From NCBI GenBank assembly GCA_905480425.1, contig CAJQQG010000014.1:22070-86069 (forward strand): a stretch of DNA of 64,000 nt, given 5' to 3'. The stretch is from an uncultured Flavobacteriaceae bacterium (GTDB lineage Bacteria > Bacteroidota > Bacteroidia > Flavobacteriales > Flavobacteriaceae). Below are positions 53,875 to 64,000 of the stretch, in pieces (the stretch's first letter is position 1; every line of letters begins with the position of its first letter). The translations under genes were made by a program, and so were the position numbers. The notes beneath the pieces were generated by a model, which made no database searches, was not told the DNA's origin, and worked only from the letters and a program-made list of their open reading frames with translations.

Positions 53875-53959
53875 ATATTTTTAGTTAAAATCCAAATGTT
53901 AATAAACATTTAATTATTTAAATAATTGCAAAAATAGTCAAATGAATTCGCAACAAAGA

Positions 53960-54013
53960 ATTTTAAAAATAAAAATAAAAATGATAAATAGTAGTTCACA
54001 AATAGCTATTTAT
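53960..54013 (-). terminator. possible AT-rich terminator after clpC
   Basis: ATAAATAG (53984-53991)/CTATTTAT (54006-54013) stem, followed on the minus strand by a T-rich tract. Confidence 0.4.
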
Positions 54014-54025
54014 TAAAGGATAATT

Positions 54026-56572
54026 TCAGGAAGGTGTTTCTATTTTTCGAGTAACCTCAAGCTTAAGAGCATCTTCTTTTTCATTTTTGTCAATAATTAT
54101 TTGATCTTGTTCTTTAAGAGTATTATTTACAACATTTTCAGCTATCAAATCCTCTATATGCTTTTGAATTGCCCTGTTTAGAGGTCTGGCCCCAAATTTG
54201 CTGTCATATCCTTTTTCTGCAATAAAATCTTTAGCTGAATCAGTTATTGAAATTTCATAACTTAATTTTTGGACACGCTCAATAAGCTTCACGAGTTCAA
54301 TATCTACAATTAAACGAATGTCTTTTGGCTCTAGGGCATTGAAAATAACAATATCATCAATTCTGTTTAAGAATTCTGGTGAAAAGGTTTTTTTCAATTC
54401 TTTTTGAATAACTCCTTTTTCGATTTCTGAAGATTGTGCTTTTTGTGAAGCGGTTTCAAATCCTAATCCAGAACCAAAATCTTTTACCTGACGAGCTCCA
54501 ATATTAGAGGTCATTATAATAATGGTATTTTGGAAATCAACTTTTCTTCCCAGACTGTCAGTTAAAAAGCCATCATCTAGTACTTGAAGTAACATATTAA
54601 AAATATCTGGATGTGCTTTTTCAACTTCATCCAAAAGTATCACAGAATAGGGTCTACGTCTCACTTTCTCACTTAATTGTCCTCCCTCTTCATATCCCAC
54701 ATATCCAGGGGGTGCTCCAACTAGACGTGAAACAGCAAATTTTTCCATATATTCACTCATATCTATTCGAATCAAATTTTCTTCAGACTCAAATATTTCT
54801 GAGGCAAGTATTTTGGCTAATTGTGTTTTGCCAACCCCCGTTTGACCTAAGAATATAAAAGATCCAATGGGCTTATCCGGGGCTTTAAGTCCAGCACGAT
54901 TTCGTTGAATAGCCTTTACCACTTTTTCAATAGCATCTTTTTGACCAATTAGTTTTTTGCCAATTAACCCAGAGAGTTTTGAAAGTTTATTTTTTTCAGA
55001 CTTTACGATTTTGTTAACAGGAACATTAGTCATCATAGAAACAACATCTGCGATATTGTCTTCGTTTACTGTTACTCTATTAAGCTTAGAATCTTCTTGC
55101 CAGCGTTCTTGTGCTTCAATTAATGAGCGTTCTACTCGTTTTTCATCATCTCTTAGTTTTGCAGCCTCTTCATATTTTTGTTTTTTTACAACGGTATTTT
55201 TCGATTCTCTTACCTCTTCAAGTTGCTTTTCAAGATCAATAATTTCTTTAGGTACACTCATGTTCTTGATATTAACTCGCGAGCCAGCTTCATCGAGAGC
55301 ATCAATGGCTTTATCAGGCAAGAAACGATCCGACATATAACGACTGGTAAGATCTACACAAGCTTTTAATGATTCGTGTGTATAATTTACGTTGTGATGA
55401 ATTTCATACTGTTCTTTAATGTTTTCAAGTATTTCAAGGGTTTCTTCCGGGGAAGTTTCTTCAACCAGAACTTTTTGAAAACGCCTTTCTAAAGCACCGT
55501 CTTTTTCAATGTGTTGGCGGTACTCATCTAGGGTTGTTGCACCAATACATTGAATTTCTCCTCGTGCTAGTGCAGGTTTAAACATGTTGGAAGCATCCAA
55601 ACTTCCCGTAGCGCCTCCCGCTCCAACAATGGTATGTATTTCATCAATAAATAAAATGATATTTTCATTTTTTTCAAGCTCATTCATAACTGCTTTCATG
55701 CGTTCTTCAAACTGACCACGGTACTTTGTGCCAGCGACTAGACTCGCAAGGTCCAATGTTACTACTCGTTTATTGTAAAGAACCCTTGATACTCTTTTTT
55801 GAATTATACGCAGAGCAAGCCCTTCTGCAATAGCAGATTTACCTACCCCTGGTTCTCCAATTAAAAGCGGATTGTTTTTCTTTCTCCTGCTTAATATTTG
55901 AGAAACTCGTTCAATTTCTTTTTCCCTACCAACAACAGGATCTAATTTATCTTGTTCAGCCAATACGGTAATGTCACGACCAAAGTTGTCTAGAACAGGT
56001 GTTTTAGATTTCTTTTGATTTTTACGGTCAGAAGTAGGAGTAAATAAATTTTCTTTATCATCTCCTTCATTACTTTTTTGATCAGGAAAAGATGTAGCCT
56101 CAATGTCTTGATAATTATCTGAATCATTTGCCATCATAAGCTTGAACTGTTCTTTTACAACATCATAATCCACATTTAATTTTGTCAATAACTTTGTTGT
56201 TGGATCATTTTCATTTCTAAGAATACAAAGCAATAAATGCACAGTATTAATTAATTCACTTTGAAAAAGCTTAGCCTCTAAAAAAGTTGTTTTTAGAGCT
56301 CGCTCAGCCTGTCTCGTTAAATGAAGATTTTTTTTATCATTAAGTAGTTGGGCATCATTAAGTGCAGCAGGATTTAGTATTTCAACTTTACGTCTTAATT
56401 CCTCTAGGTTAACTTCAATAGCGTTAAAAATGTCAATTGCTTTTCCTCCACCATCTCTTAAAATCCCAAGCATTAAATGTTCGGTACCAATAAAACTGTG
56501 GCCCAATCGAAGTGCTTCTTCTTTACTGAACGCAATTACATCTTTTACACGGGGTGAAAAATTATCATCCAT
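54026..56572 (-). CDS. clpC: ATP-dependent Clp protease ATP-binding subunit ClpC
   Basis: Two AAA+ modules ([30 protein letters not shown]), UVR-like linker, Clp_N repeats. Confidence 0.96.
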   Translation of the reverse strand: MDDNFSPRVKDVIAFSKEEALRLGHSFIGTEHLMLGILRDGGGKAIDIFNAIEVNLEELRRKVEILNPAALNDAQLLNDKKNLHLTRQAERALKTTFLEAKLFQSELINTVHLLLCILRNENDPTTKLLTKLNVDYDVVKEQFKLMMANDSDNYQDIEATSFPDQKSNEGDDKENLFTPTSDRKNQKKSKTPVLDNFGRDITVLAEQDKLDPVVGREKEIERVSQILSRRKKNNPLLIGEPGVGKSAIAEGLALRIIQKRVSRVLYNKRVVTLDLASLVAGTKYRGQFEERMKAVMNELEKNENIILFIDEIHTIVGAGGATGSLDASNMFKPALARGEIQCIGATTLDEYRQHIEKDGALERRFQKVLVEETSPEETLEILENIKEQYEIHHNVNYTHESLKACVDLTSRYMSDRFLPDKAIDALDEAGSRVNIKNMSVPKEIIDLEKQLEEVRESKNTVVKKQKYEEAAKLRDDEKRVERSLIEAQERWQEDSKLNRVTVNEDNIADVVSMMTNVPVNKIVKSEKNKLSKLSGLIGKKLIGQKDAIEKVVKAIQRNRAGLKAPDKPIGSFIFLGQTGVGKTQLAKILASEIFESEENLIRIDMSEYMEKFAVSRLVGAPPGYVGYEEGGQLSEKVRRRPYSVILLDEVEKAHPDIFNMLLQVLDDGFLTDSLGRKVDFQNTIIIMTSNIGARQVKDFGSGLGFETASQKAQSSEIEKGVIQKELKKTFSPEFLNRIDDIVIFNALEPKDIRLIVDIELVKLIERVQKLSYEISITDSAKDFIAEKGYDSKFGARPLNRAIQKHIEDLIAENVVNNTLKEQDQIIIDKNEKEDALKLEVTRKIETPS

Positions 56573-56789
56573 AACTATATATTTTTTTAAACCTACTTCA
56601 AAAAGCGGACCAATGTTTAATGCTCTATGCTAATAGACAAAAAATTATTAAGACTTCAAAAGTCTAGCGTTAAATATTTATCAAAAAAAGGGGTAAATTT
56701 AATGTTGATAATTTTAATAATTATCAGGCTATAATATGCTGAATTTTGTATTGTGTTTCCTTATTTTAGCGTTAATGTAAATATGTTAT

Positions 56790-59285
56790 ATGAGCGAAAT
56801 AGATAAGATTATTCCTATCAATATTGAGGATGAAATGAAGTCGGCTTACATTGATTATTCAATGTCTGTCATAGTGTCACGCGCCTTACCTGATGTTAGA
56901 GACGGTTTAAAACCCGTTCATCGTCGTGTTCTTTTTGGAATGCATGAACTGGGTATTCGCTCCAATACAGCATATAAAAAATCTGCACGAATTGTTGGAG
57001 AAGTTTTAGGTAAGTATCACCCCCATGGTGATAGCTCTGTTTATGATACTATGGTGCGTATGGCACAAGAGTGGAGTTTACGATATTTATTGGTTGACGG
57101 GCAAGGTAATTTCGGGTCTGTAGATGGTGATAGTCCAGCTGCGATGAGATATACAGAGGCACGTATGCGTAAAATTTCTGAAGATTTAATGGCAGATATC
57201 GACAAGGAAACAGTTGATCTACAATTGAATTTTGATGATACTTTAAAAGAACCAACTGTTTTACCTACACGTGTCCCTAATTTATTGATAAATGGAACTT
57301 CTGGAATTGCCGTTGGAATGGCTACCAACATGCCACCCCATAATTTGACAGAGGTAATAGATGGAACCATTCAATTTATTGATGATAATGACATCACGAT
57401 TGAACAGTTAATACAAACAATTAAAGCTCCTGATTTTCCTACGGGAGGAACTATATACGGTTATGAAGGGGTTCGGGAGGCTTTTCTAACCGGAAGGGGA
57501 CGAGTAGTTATTAGAGCTAAAGCTAATATTGAAGAGGTTAATGGACGCGAATGCATTATTGTTACCGAAATCCCATATCAAGTTAACAAAGCTGAAATGA
57601 TACGTAAGACCGCAGAGATGGTCAATGACAAAAAAATCGAAGGTATTAGTTCCATTCGCGATGAATCAGATAGAAATGGCATGCGTGTGGTTTATATCCT
57701 AAAGCGGGATGCCATTCCTAACATTGTTTTAAATAAACTTTATAAATATACTGCCCTACAATCTTCTTTTAGTGTTAATAATATTGCCCTGGTTAAAGGT
57801 CGTCCTCAGTTGTTGAATCTTAAAGAAATGATTCTTCATTTTGTTGAGCACCGACATGATGTGGTTGTAAGAAGAACTAAATTCGAACTTCGAAAAGCAG
57901 AAGAACGTGCTCATATTTTAGAAGGATTAATAATTGCTTCAGACAATATTGATGAAGTAATTTCCATTATTAGAGCATCTGATAGTCCAGATTTAGCTCG
58001 TGAAAACTTAATTAAACGTTTTGAGCTTACTGAAATTCAGGCCAAAGCCATTGTTGAAATGCGTTTAAGACAACTTACTGGTCTTGAACAAAATAAACTT
58101 CGTTCAGAATTCGATACTTTATTAACTACTATTTCAGATTTAAAGGACATTTTAGATAAAAAAGACCGAAGAATGGTCATCATTAAAGATGAGCTGCTTG
58201 AGATAAAAGAAAAATATGGAGATGAGCGACGCTCAATAATAGAGTATGCTGGAGGAGAATTTAGTATGGAAGATATGATTCCAGACGATAATGTAGTCAT
58301 AACTATTTCTCATGCAGGATACATCAAAAGAACTCCTTTAACGGAGTATAAGACACAAAATAGAGGAGGGGTTGGTCAAAAAGCATCAACAACCCGAGAT
58401 GAAGACTTCCTTCAAGATTTATTTGTTGGAACCAATCACCAGTATATGTTGTTTTTCACCCAAAAGGGGAAATGTTTTTGGATGCGTGTCTATGAAATAC
58501 CTGAAGGTTCTAAAACAGCCAAGGGACGTGCCATTCAGAATTTGATTAATATTGAACAAGATGATAAAGTTCAGGCTTTTATTTGCACTCAGGATTTAAA
58601 GGATGAAGATTACATAAATAATCATTATGTAATAATGGCCACTAAGAAAGGACAAGTGAAAAAAACTTCTTTAGAACAATATTCACGTCCTCGAGCAAAT
58701 GGAATAAACGCTATTACCATTAAAGATGATGATGAACTTCTAGAGGCTAAATTAACTAACGGTAATAGTCAGGTCATGTTGGCTGTTAAATCAGGAAAAG
58801 CTATTCGTTTTGAAGAAAGCAAAACACGCCCAATGGGTCGAGGTGCTTCAGGAGTTCGTGGAATTACTTTAGCAGATGAAAAAGATGAAGTGGTAGGAAT
58901 GATTGCCGTTAATGACATGGAGGCAAATATTTTAGTAGTCTCAGAAAATGGCTACGGAAAACGATCAAGTCTTGAAGATTATCGAATTACAAACCGAGGT
59001 GGAAAAGGAGTAAAAACAATTTCCATTACCGACAAAACAGGAAAGTTAGTTTCTATTAAAACTGTTACGGATATTGATGACCTTATGATCATTAATAAAT
59101 CAGGGATCGCAATACGAATGGAGGTAGCTAGCCTCAGAGTAATGGGGAGAGCAACACAAGGAGTACGTTTAATTAACTTAAAAGGGAATGATACTATTGC
59201 AGCAGTTGCAAAAGTAATGAAAGATGATGATCCTATTAAAGAAGTTCTTAATACTGAAACTGATGATGGCACTATTATTGAATAA
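56790..59285 (+). CDS. gyrA: DNA gyrase subunit A
   Basis: [33 protein letters not shown], catalytic Tyr in [10 protein letters not shown], GyrA-box-like [10 protein letters not shown]. Confidence 0.98.
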   Translation: MSEIDKIIPINIEDEMKSAYIDYSMSVIVSRALPDVRDGLKPVHRRVLFGMHELGIRSNTAYKKSARIVGEVLGKYHPHGDSSVYDTMVRMAQEWSLRYLLVDGQGNFGSVDGDSPAAMRYTEARMRKISEDLMADIDKETVDLQLNFDDTLKEPTVLPTRVPNLLINGTSGIAVGMATNMPPHNLTEVIDGTIQFIDDNDITIEQLIQTIKAPDFPTGGTIYGYEGVREAFLTGRGRVVIRAKANIEEVNGRECIIVTEIPYQVNKAEMIRKTAEMVNDKKIEGISSIRDESDRNGMRVVYILKRDAIPNIVLNKLYKYTALQSSFSVNNIALVKGRPQLLNLKEMILHFVEHRHDVVVRRTKFELRKAEERAHILEGLIIASDNIDEVISIIRASDSPDLARENLIKRFELTEIQAKAIVEMRLRQLTGLEQNKLRSEFDTLLTTISDLKDILDKKDRRMVIIKDELLEIKEKYGDERRSIIEYAGGEFSMEDMIPDDNVVITISHAGYIKRTPLTEYKTQNRGGVGQKASTTRDEDFLQDLFVGTNHQYMLFFTQKGKCFWMRVYEIPEGSKTAKGRAIQNLINIEQDDKVQAFICTQDLKDEDYINNHYVIMATKKGQVKKTSLEQYSRPRANGINAITIKDDDELLEAKLTNGNSQVMLAVKSGKAIRFEESKTRPMGRGASGVRGITLADEKDEVVGMIAVNDMEANILVVSENGYGKRSSLEDYRITNRGGKGVKTISITDKTGKLVSIKTVTDIDDLMIINKSGIAIRMEVASLRVMGRATQGVRLINLKGNDTIAAVAKVMKDDDPIKEVLNTETDDGTIIE

Positions 59286-59311
59286 TATTTTTAAACAATT
59301 ATAACTATACA

Positions 59312-60535
59312 ATGAAAAAATACATAATCTTAATTTTTATTTTATTTGTCACTTTTTCTTTTGGACAGAAAAAGGAGATTAAAAAAGCAACTAAATTATT
59401 TAATGCTGGAGATGTTCAAGGAGCAACAGATTTATTGGAGTCTAGTGCTTCTTTATTTGATGCTTCAGACCCTAAAACCTTAAATAAGAAGACTTATTTA
59501 GAAGCACAAATTAATCAGAAAAACAAAAATTTTTCTGCTGCTTTTGAAAAATTTTCTGCCTTTAAAGCTGCTGACGGGATTAATGCTAATTATGACAATC
59601 AATTGCAGATATTAACTTCAGATATCGTTAATAGCGCTATTGAAGATAATGCTGAAAAACGTTTCAGTGAAGCAGCGGTTAAATTATATCTAGCATATCA
59701 AATAAATCCTGAAGTTAACAAGGACTATTTGTATTATGCAGCTTCTAGTGCTGTTAATGCAACTGAATTTGAAATCGCTTTATCATACTATTTAAAGTTA
59801 AAAGAAATCAATTATGACGGAATTACAAAACAATATATAGCTAAATCCGTTGCAACAGGAGAAGATGTAGAGCTTAGTGAATCTGAATTTGACCTTTTTA
59901 AAAAAACAAAAGAATATTCAGATTTTAGAGAAGAAAATACTGAATCAAAGCTTCCTGAAATTATAAAAAATATTGCTTTAATTTATGTTCAGTTAGGAGA
60001 TAATGAAAAAGCAATGTCAGCTGTTCAAGAGGCAAGAAAAGATGATCCAAAAGATTTAAACCTTATTTTGTCAGAAGCAAACCTTTACCTTGGTTTAAAT
60101 CAAAATGAACGTTTTGAGGGTCTAATGAAACAAGCTATTGAACAAGATCCAAATAATGCAACTCTTTATTATAATATTGGTGTGGTAAATGCAAAAGCTG
60201 GTAACGTAGTAAGTGCAAGGGAATATTATGAAAAAGCAATTGAACTTGATGAAAATTTTGATTCAAGTTATTTAAATTTAGTTTCCCTTATTTTAGAAGC
60301 TGAAAGTCCAATTAGAGAAGAGATGGAAGGATTAGGGCGAAGCTCTGCAGATAATAAACGTTACAATCTTTTAACAAAAAAACTTGATGATCTTTATAAA
60401 GAATGTGTTCCTATATTGGAAAAACTTATATCAATAAGTCCAAAAAATGATGGTGCTATTAATACTTTAATGAATATTTATGGGACTTTAGGAAATACTG
60501 AAGGATACATGAATATGAAAAAATTATTAGAATAA
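59312..60535 (+). CDS. tetratricopeptide repeat protein with signal peptide
   Basis: Signal peptide and TPR units (ATLYYNIGVVNAKAGNVVSAREYYEKAIELDENFDSSYLNL). Confidence 0.88.
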   Translation: MKKYIILIFILFVTFSFGQKKEIKKATKLFNAGDVQGATDLLESSASLFDASDPKTLNKKTYLEAQINQKNKNFSAAFEKFSAFKAADGINANYDNQLQILTSDIVNSAIEDNAEKRFSEAAVKLYLAYQINPEVNKDYLYYAASSAVNATEFEIALSYYLKLKEINYDGITKQYIAKSVATGEDVELSESEFDLFKKTKEYSDFREENTESKLPEIIKNIALIYVQLGDNEKAMSAVQEARKDDPKDLNLILSEANLYLGLNQNERFEGLMKQAIEQDPNNATLYYNIGVVNAKAGNVVSAREYYEKAIELDENFDSSYLNLVSLILEAESPIREEMEGLGRSSADNKRYNLLTKKLDDLYKECVPILEKLISISPKNDGAINTLMNIYGTLGNTEGYMNMKKLLE

Positions 60536-60557
60536 CTATTAATTTTACTACATCATG

Positions 60558-60587
60558 TAAAAACCCTCTTTGTGAGGGTTTTTTTAT
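60558..60587 (+). terminator. intrinsic terminator after the TPR gene
   Basis: AAACCCTC-TTTGT-GAGGGTTT followed by T tract. Confidence 0.9.
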
Positions 60588-61351
60588 ATTACTTTTTTAA
60601 TTATTCTTAGTTTGTGAGAGTGTTGTTTAGTCTCAAGATTATAGATGCCAGTTTGATCTACATGGTCAATTCTAACATTGCCATGTGCATGTAAAATATG
60701 ATGATTTTGAAGAAGTAATCCAACATGTATTATATTTCCTTCATCATCATCAAAAAATGCAAGGTCACCAGGCTCACTTTCATCAATAAAGCTAAGAGTT
60801 TCACCAAGTAATGACTGCTGTGAAGCATCTCTTGGGATATTATAGCCATTAATTCTATAGGTCATTTGGGTAAGTCCAGAGCAATCAATCCCCATAGGAG
60901 TTTTTCCACCCCATAAATATGGAGTGTTTAAATACAAAGAAGCTATTTTAAGTAAGTTACTTTTTTCTTTTTCGCCAGTAGTTTGAGATCCTTCGTACGT
61001 ATGTTTTAAAAGTGAACTGGCCTTAACATTACTTCCTAATACCAAAGCTATTAATTCATTGTTCTGGGTTTCCAAATAATCAATAAGTTGTGTTGCATAA
61101 CTTGGGGTTTCTACTCCCACTTTTTTTGCAATGGACTCTTCGATTGTATGGCTTTGTTTATTGTCAATCCATCCGGTATAGGAATCTAAAAGGGTAGTGA
61201 TTTGAAGCCACTCTTTTTTAGTTCCAATAATCTTAAAACAATCACCATAGAGAAGTTGTGAGACCATTTCACTCCGGTGGTTATTTTCTTTTCGCATCGG
61301 AACGATACTTAAATGACAAATGCCGTATTCCAAAATATTATTTTTTAACAA
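60584..61351 (-). CDS. NlpC/P60 family peptidoglycan endopeptidase with SH3 domain
   Basis: YLWGGKTPMGIDCSGLTQMTYRINGYNIPRDASQQ; PGDLAFFDDDEGNIIHVGLLL. Confidence 0.93.
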   Translation of the reverse strand: MLKNNILEYGICHLSIVPMRKENNHRSEMVSQLLYGDCFKIIGTKKEWLQITTLLDSYTGWIDNKQSHTIEESIAKKVGVETPSYATQLIDYLETQNNELIALVLGSNVKASSLLKHTYEGSQTTGEKEKSNLLKIASLYLNTPYLWGGKTPMGIDCSGLTQMTYRINGYNIPRDASQQSLLGETLSFIDESEPGDLAFFDDDEGNIIHVGLLLQNHHILHAHGNVRIDHVDQTGIYNLETKQHSHKLRIIKKVI

Positions 61352-61450
61352 AAACTAGTTACACATTTTAGTCAATCACAAAAATAAGGATTTTAAGTCC
61401 TTAAAACATTGAACTGCAATCAAAATAGCCAACTTCACAATTAGATTGTG

Positions 61451-61458
61451 TAGTTTTG
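61451..61458 (+). promoter_or_regulatory. Bacteroidetes -7 box upstream of the 7TM-HD gene
   Basis: TAGTTTTG, 16 nt before GTG 61475. Confidence 0.35.
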
Positions 61459-61474
61459 AAAACAAATAGTAGCA

Positions 61475-63523
61475 GTGAAGTCCTTTTGGAAATATATAAT
61501 ATCGCAACAAAACTTAATATATAAGTCTTTACTTATATTCTCTAGTTCAATTCTGATTCTATATCTTTTTCCTTTAGGTGGTCAATTTAAATATGAGTTT
61601 CAAAAAGGTAGGGCTTGGCAGTATCCGACCTATTACGCCCCTTTTGAGTTTTCTATATTAAAGTCAGAAGAAGAAATAAAAAAAGATAGGGAGGAAGTTT
61701 TAAGATCATTAAAACCTTATTTGAGAAGTGACCTTAATATTAAGGGAGCTGTTCAAAGTAGATATTCAGAACAATTTATCCGATTTTTCTATGATATTGA
61801 AAATCCTGTTGTTTCTGATAGTCTTTATCATTTTGGTGAAGCTGTTTTGAATAGAATATATGAATATGGAGTTTTACCACCAAATTATATTCACCAGGGG
61901 AATACCTCAATACTTCTTATTCAAGATAATATTGAAACTTCCCTTACTGTCGATCAATTATTTAAGTCTGATACTCTTTTTGAAAAATTAGCGTTGTGGC
62001 TTTCTGGTTCAGAATATTTCATTTACAAAGAAATATTTAACAATCTCTTTTTTGAGTTAATAACTCCTAATGTTTTCCCTGATAAAACGTTTGGAAAAAA
62101 TGCAGAAAAAGAAGCATTAAAGAACCTATCCTTATCCAGAGGTATAATTTCTATGGGTGAATTAATTATTGCTGAAGGAGAGGCAATAGATGACAAAAAT
62201 TTTGAAGTTTTAAGCTCCCTTAGAAAAGAATTTTCATCACAAAAAAATGATGATCAAAATTCAATATGGGTATTGGGAGGCTATTCTATTTTAATTTTAT
62301 TAACTTTTTCCTTACTTCTTGTATTTTTAGATAAGTATCGTCCCTCAATTTTTGTAAACAATAGAAAGTTAACGTTTATCTTTTTCAATATAGTTTTTGT
62401 TATTGTGGCAACTACTTTAATTATAAGATATGATACGGCTTATATTTTTGCAATGCCTCTGTGTATACTTCCTTTAATTATTAAAGCTTTTTTTGATGCG
62501 CGCTTAGGACTTTTTACCCATGTACTTACGGTATTATTAATAGGTTTTTTAGTGCCTAATAGCTTTGAATTTGTATTTCTTCAAATCCTTGCTGGAATAA
62601 TTACCATTCAAACAGTCACAAGACTTTACAAGCGTGCCAATTTGTTTATTTCTGTTGGTCAAATTGTATTGGTTTATTTGATAGGTTATGTTGCATTTAC
62701 CACTATACAAGAGGGTACTTTATTAAAAATTGACTTTGGAATCCTAGCTTTATTTTTATTGAACGGTTTATTAATGCTTTTCGTTCAACCCTTAATTTAT
62801 ATTTACGAAAAAATATTCGGCTTAGTTTCAGATGTGTCGCTCTTAGAACTTTCGGACACTAATTCTAGATTGCTAAAAGAACTTTCAGACAAGGCACCAG
62901 GCACTTTTAATCATTCTCTACAAGTTGCTAACTTGGCAGAAGCTGCAGCTAATGAAATTGGAGCTAATACACTTTTAGTTCGTGTGGGTGCGCTATACCA
63001 CGATATTGGTAAATTAAATAACCCTATATATTATTCTGAAAATCAAATTGGGATGGTTTCTCCTCATGATGAATTATCCCCCAAACAGAGTGCTAAGATT
63101 ATTATTGATCATGTATTAGATGGAATTATTATAGCCCAAAAAAATAATATCCCAGACCGAGTAATCGATTTTATAAGAACTCACCATGGTACCTCTTTGG
63201 TATATTTTTTTTATAAAAAACAAGAGGAATTGGATGGCGAAAACATCAATGTAAAAGATTTTCAATATCATGGTCCAAAGCCTTTTTCAAAAGAAACGGT
63301 AATTTTAATGATGGCAGATTCTGTAGAAGCTGCCTCTAAAAGCTTAAAAAGTCCTGATGTTAATCAATTGCAAGAGTTTATTGAGAAAATAATTGATGGT
63401 AAAATGAAGGAACAACAATTTAATGCCTCTAATATTACTTTATCCGAAATAGAAAAAGTTAAAAAAGTCTTATTCAAAAAATTAATTAATGTTTATCAGC
63501 TTAGGGTAGAATACCCTGAATAA
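61475..63523 (+). CDS. 7TM-HD (PgpH-like) HDIG-domain membrane phosphohydrolase (GTG start)
   Basis: Multiple TM helices followed by LVRVGALYHDIGKLNNPIYYSENQ HD motif; GTG at 61475. Confidence 0.93.
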   Translation: MKSFWKYIISQQNLIYKSLLIFSSSILILYLFPLGGQFKYEFQKGRAWQYPTYYAPFEFSILKSEEEIKKDREEVLRSLKPYLRSDLNIKGAVQSRYSEQFIRFFYDIENPVVSDSLYHFGEAVLNRIYEYGVLPPNYIHQGNTSILLIQDNIETSLTVDQLFKSDTLFEKLALWLSGSEYFIYKEIFNNLFFELITPNVFPDKTFGKNAEKEALKNLSLSRGIISMGELIIAEGEAIDDKNFEVLSSLRKEFSSQKNDDQNSIWVLGGYSILILLTFSLLLVFLDKYRPSIFVNNRKLTFIFFNIVFVIVATTLIIRYDTAYIFAMPLCILPLIIKAFFDARLGLFTHVLTVLLIGFLVPNSFEFVFLQILAGIITIQTVTRLYKRANLFISVGQIVLVYLIGYVAFTTIQEGTLLKIDFGILALFLLNGLLMLFVQPLIYIYEKIFGLVSDVSLLELSDTNSRLLKELSDKAPGTFNHSLQVANLAEAAANEIGANTLLVRVGALYHDIGKLNNPIYYSENQIGMVSPHDELSPKQSAKIIIDHVLDGIIIAQKNNIPDRVIDFIRTHHGTSLVYFFYKKQEELDGENINVKDFQYHGPKPFSKETVILMMADSVEAASKSLKSPDVNQLQEFIEKIIDGKMKEQQFNASNITLSEIEKVKKVLFKKLINVYQLRVEYPE

Positions 63524-63538
63524 TTATAATAAAAAAGA

Positions 63539-63569
63539 TTGTTTTGTTATTAGGGAACACTTACTTTTG
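63539..63569 (+). promoter_or_regulatory. promoter for tRNA-Ser
   Basis: TTG (63539-63541)-N20-TACTTTTG (63562-63569), start of tRNA at 63583. Confidence 0.6.
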
Positions 63570-63582
63570 CATTCCATTATTA

Positions 63583-63666
63583 GGAGAGGTGCCAGAGTGG
63601 TAATGGAGCAGATTGCTAATCTGTCGACGGGTAACTGTCGCCAGGGTTCGAGTCCCTGTCTCTCCG
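63583..63666 (+). tRNA. tRNA-Ser (GCU anticodon)
   Basis: GGAGAGG acceptor/TCTCTCC, long variable arm, CAGATT-GCT-AATCTG anticodon arm, CAGGG-TTCGAGT-CCCTG T arm. Confidence 0.96.
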
Positions 63667-63673
63667 CGATAGA

Positions 63674-63706
63674 GTCCTGAAAGCCCAGTGTTTTCAGGGC
63701 TTTTTT
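63674..63706 (+). terminator. terminator after tRNA-Ser
   Basis: AAAGCCC (63680-63686)/GGGCTTT (63697-63703) stem leading into a T tract. Confidence 0.8.
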
Positions 63707-63711
63707 ATTTC

Positions 63712-63731
63712 AGTTGCCTGTAGAGTTGCCT
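63712..63731 (+). repeat. short direct repeat AGTTGCCT x2 with 12-bp period
   Basis: 63712-63719 and 63724-63731 identical. Confidence 0.8.
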
Positions 63732-63893
63732 TTTCTCTGTTTTTGCAATCATCAATCTAATATCCCAAATTTAGCGGTTTAATTTTTGAGTATCTTTAAG
63801 TATTCGAATAAAAATCTAATTCAATTTACATGATATATATACTAACCAGGCATAGATAGCCTTAATCCCTGCTATGCTCTAAACTCAACCAAA

Positions 63894-64000
63894 ATGAACT
63901 TAGCTAAAGAATACGCAAGCTTACTCCAACAATTTCAATGGAACTATTTTATCACCTGTAGAACTCCATATAAGATCCACACAATGACAGTGAGGAACTG
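63894..64000 (+). CDS. truncated ORF at the window edge, unknown function
   Basis: ATG at 63894 opens MNLAKEYASLLQQFQWNYFITCRTPYKIHTMTVRN... and stays open to the window end (35 codons). Confidence 0.4.
   Translation, partial: MNLAKEYASLLQQFQWNYFITCRTPYKIHTMTVRN

Noticed and set aside
57041-57370. 109-aa antisense ORF inside gyrA (and other minus-strand ORFs opposite long CDSs)
   Set aside because: Shadow ORFs opposite strongly conserved coding sequence, with no start context or domain support.

Overview
AT-rich chromosomal window with the gene content and order of a Bacteroidetes/Flavobacteriia genome. It is almost entirely core housekeeping genes: rsmI-like/LMW-PTP/dnaA, ribD, prmC, ligA, dapA, bamD-rpoZ-coaBC-DUF4835-recN, fabI, coaE, a two-component system, xerD, aroQ, an M20 amidohydrolase, lpd, tandem msrB, an MFS transporter, lon, cmk-rpsA, pyrR-pyrB-rnz, pdxH, sixA-ppk1-ppx, dnaX, rnpB, rsmD, a RecD-like helicase, yebC, gcvT, pepP, thrABC, clpC, gyrA, NlpC/P60, a 7TM-HD protein and tRNA-Ser(GCU). 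No CRISPR array, prophage or obvious defence island is visible. The strongest non-obvious signal is in dnaX. The ORF track shows it as two pieces (39402-40487 and 38653-39111), but I could read them by hand as one gene interrupted only by an A10 G tract (in-frame A AAA AAG heptamer). The 0 frame stops three codons after the tract, giving a short gamma-like product. A -1 shift opens a continuous frame through to 38653, giving a tau-like product of about 611 aa. Other points of interest: a histone-tail-like 30-bp repeat fused to the N-terminus of ribosomal protein S1, with a structured leader behind a near-consensus Bacteroidetes promoter; a sigma-54-like -24/-12 element upstream of lon; a 10-bp tandem repeat abutting an MFS start codon; rnpB, absent from the ORF track; and a possible accessory-element boundary downstream of tRNA-Ser at the right edge, with an ORF cut by the window end.
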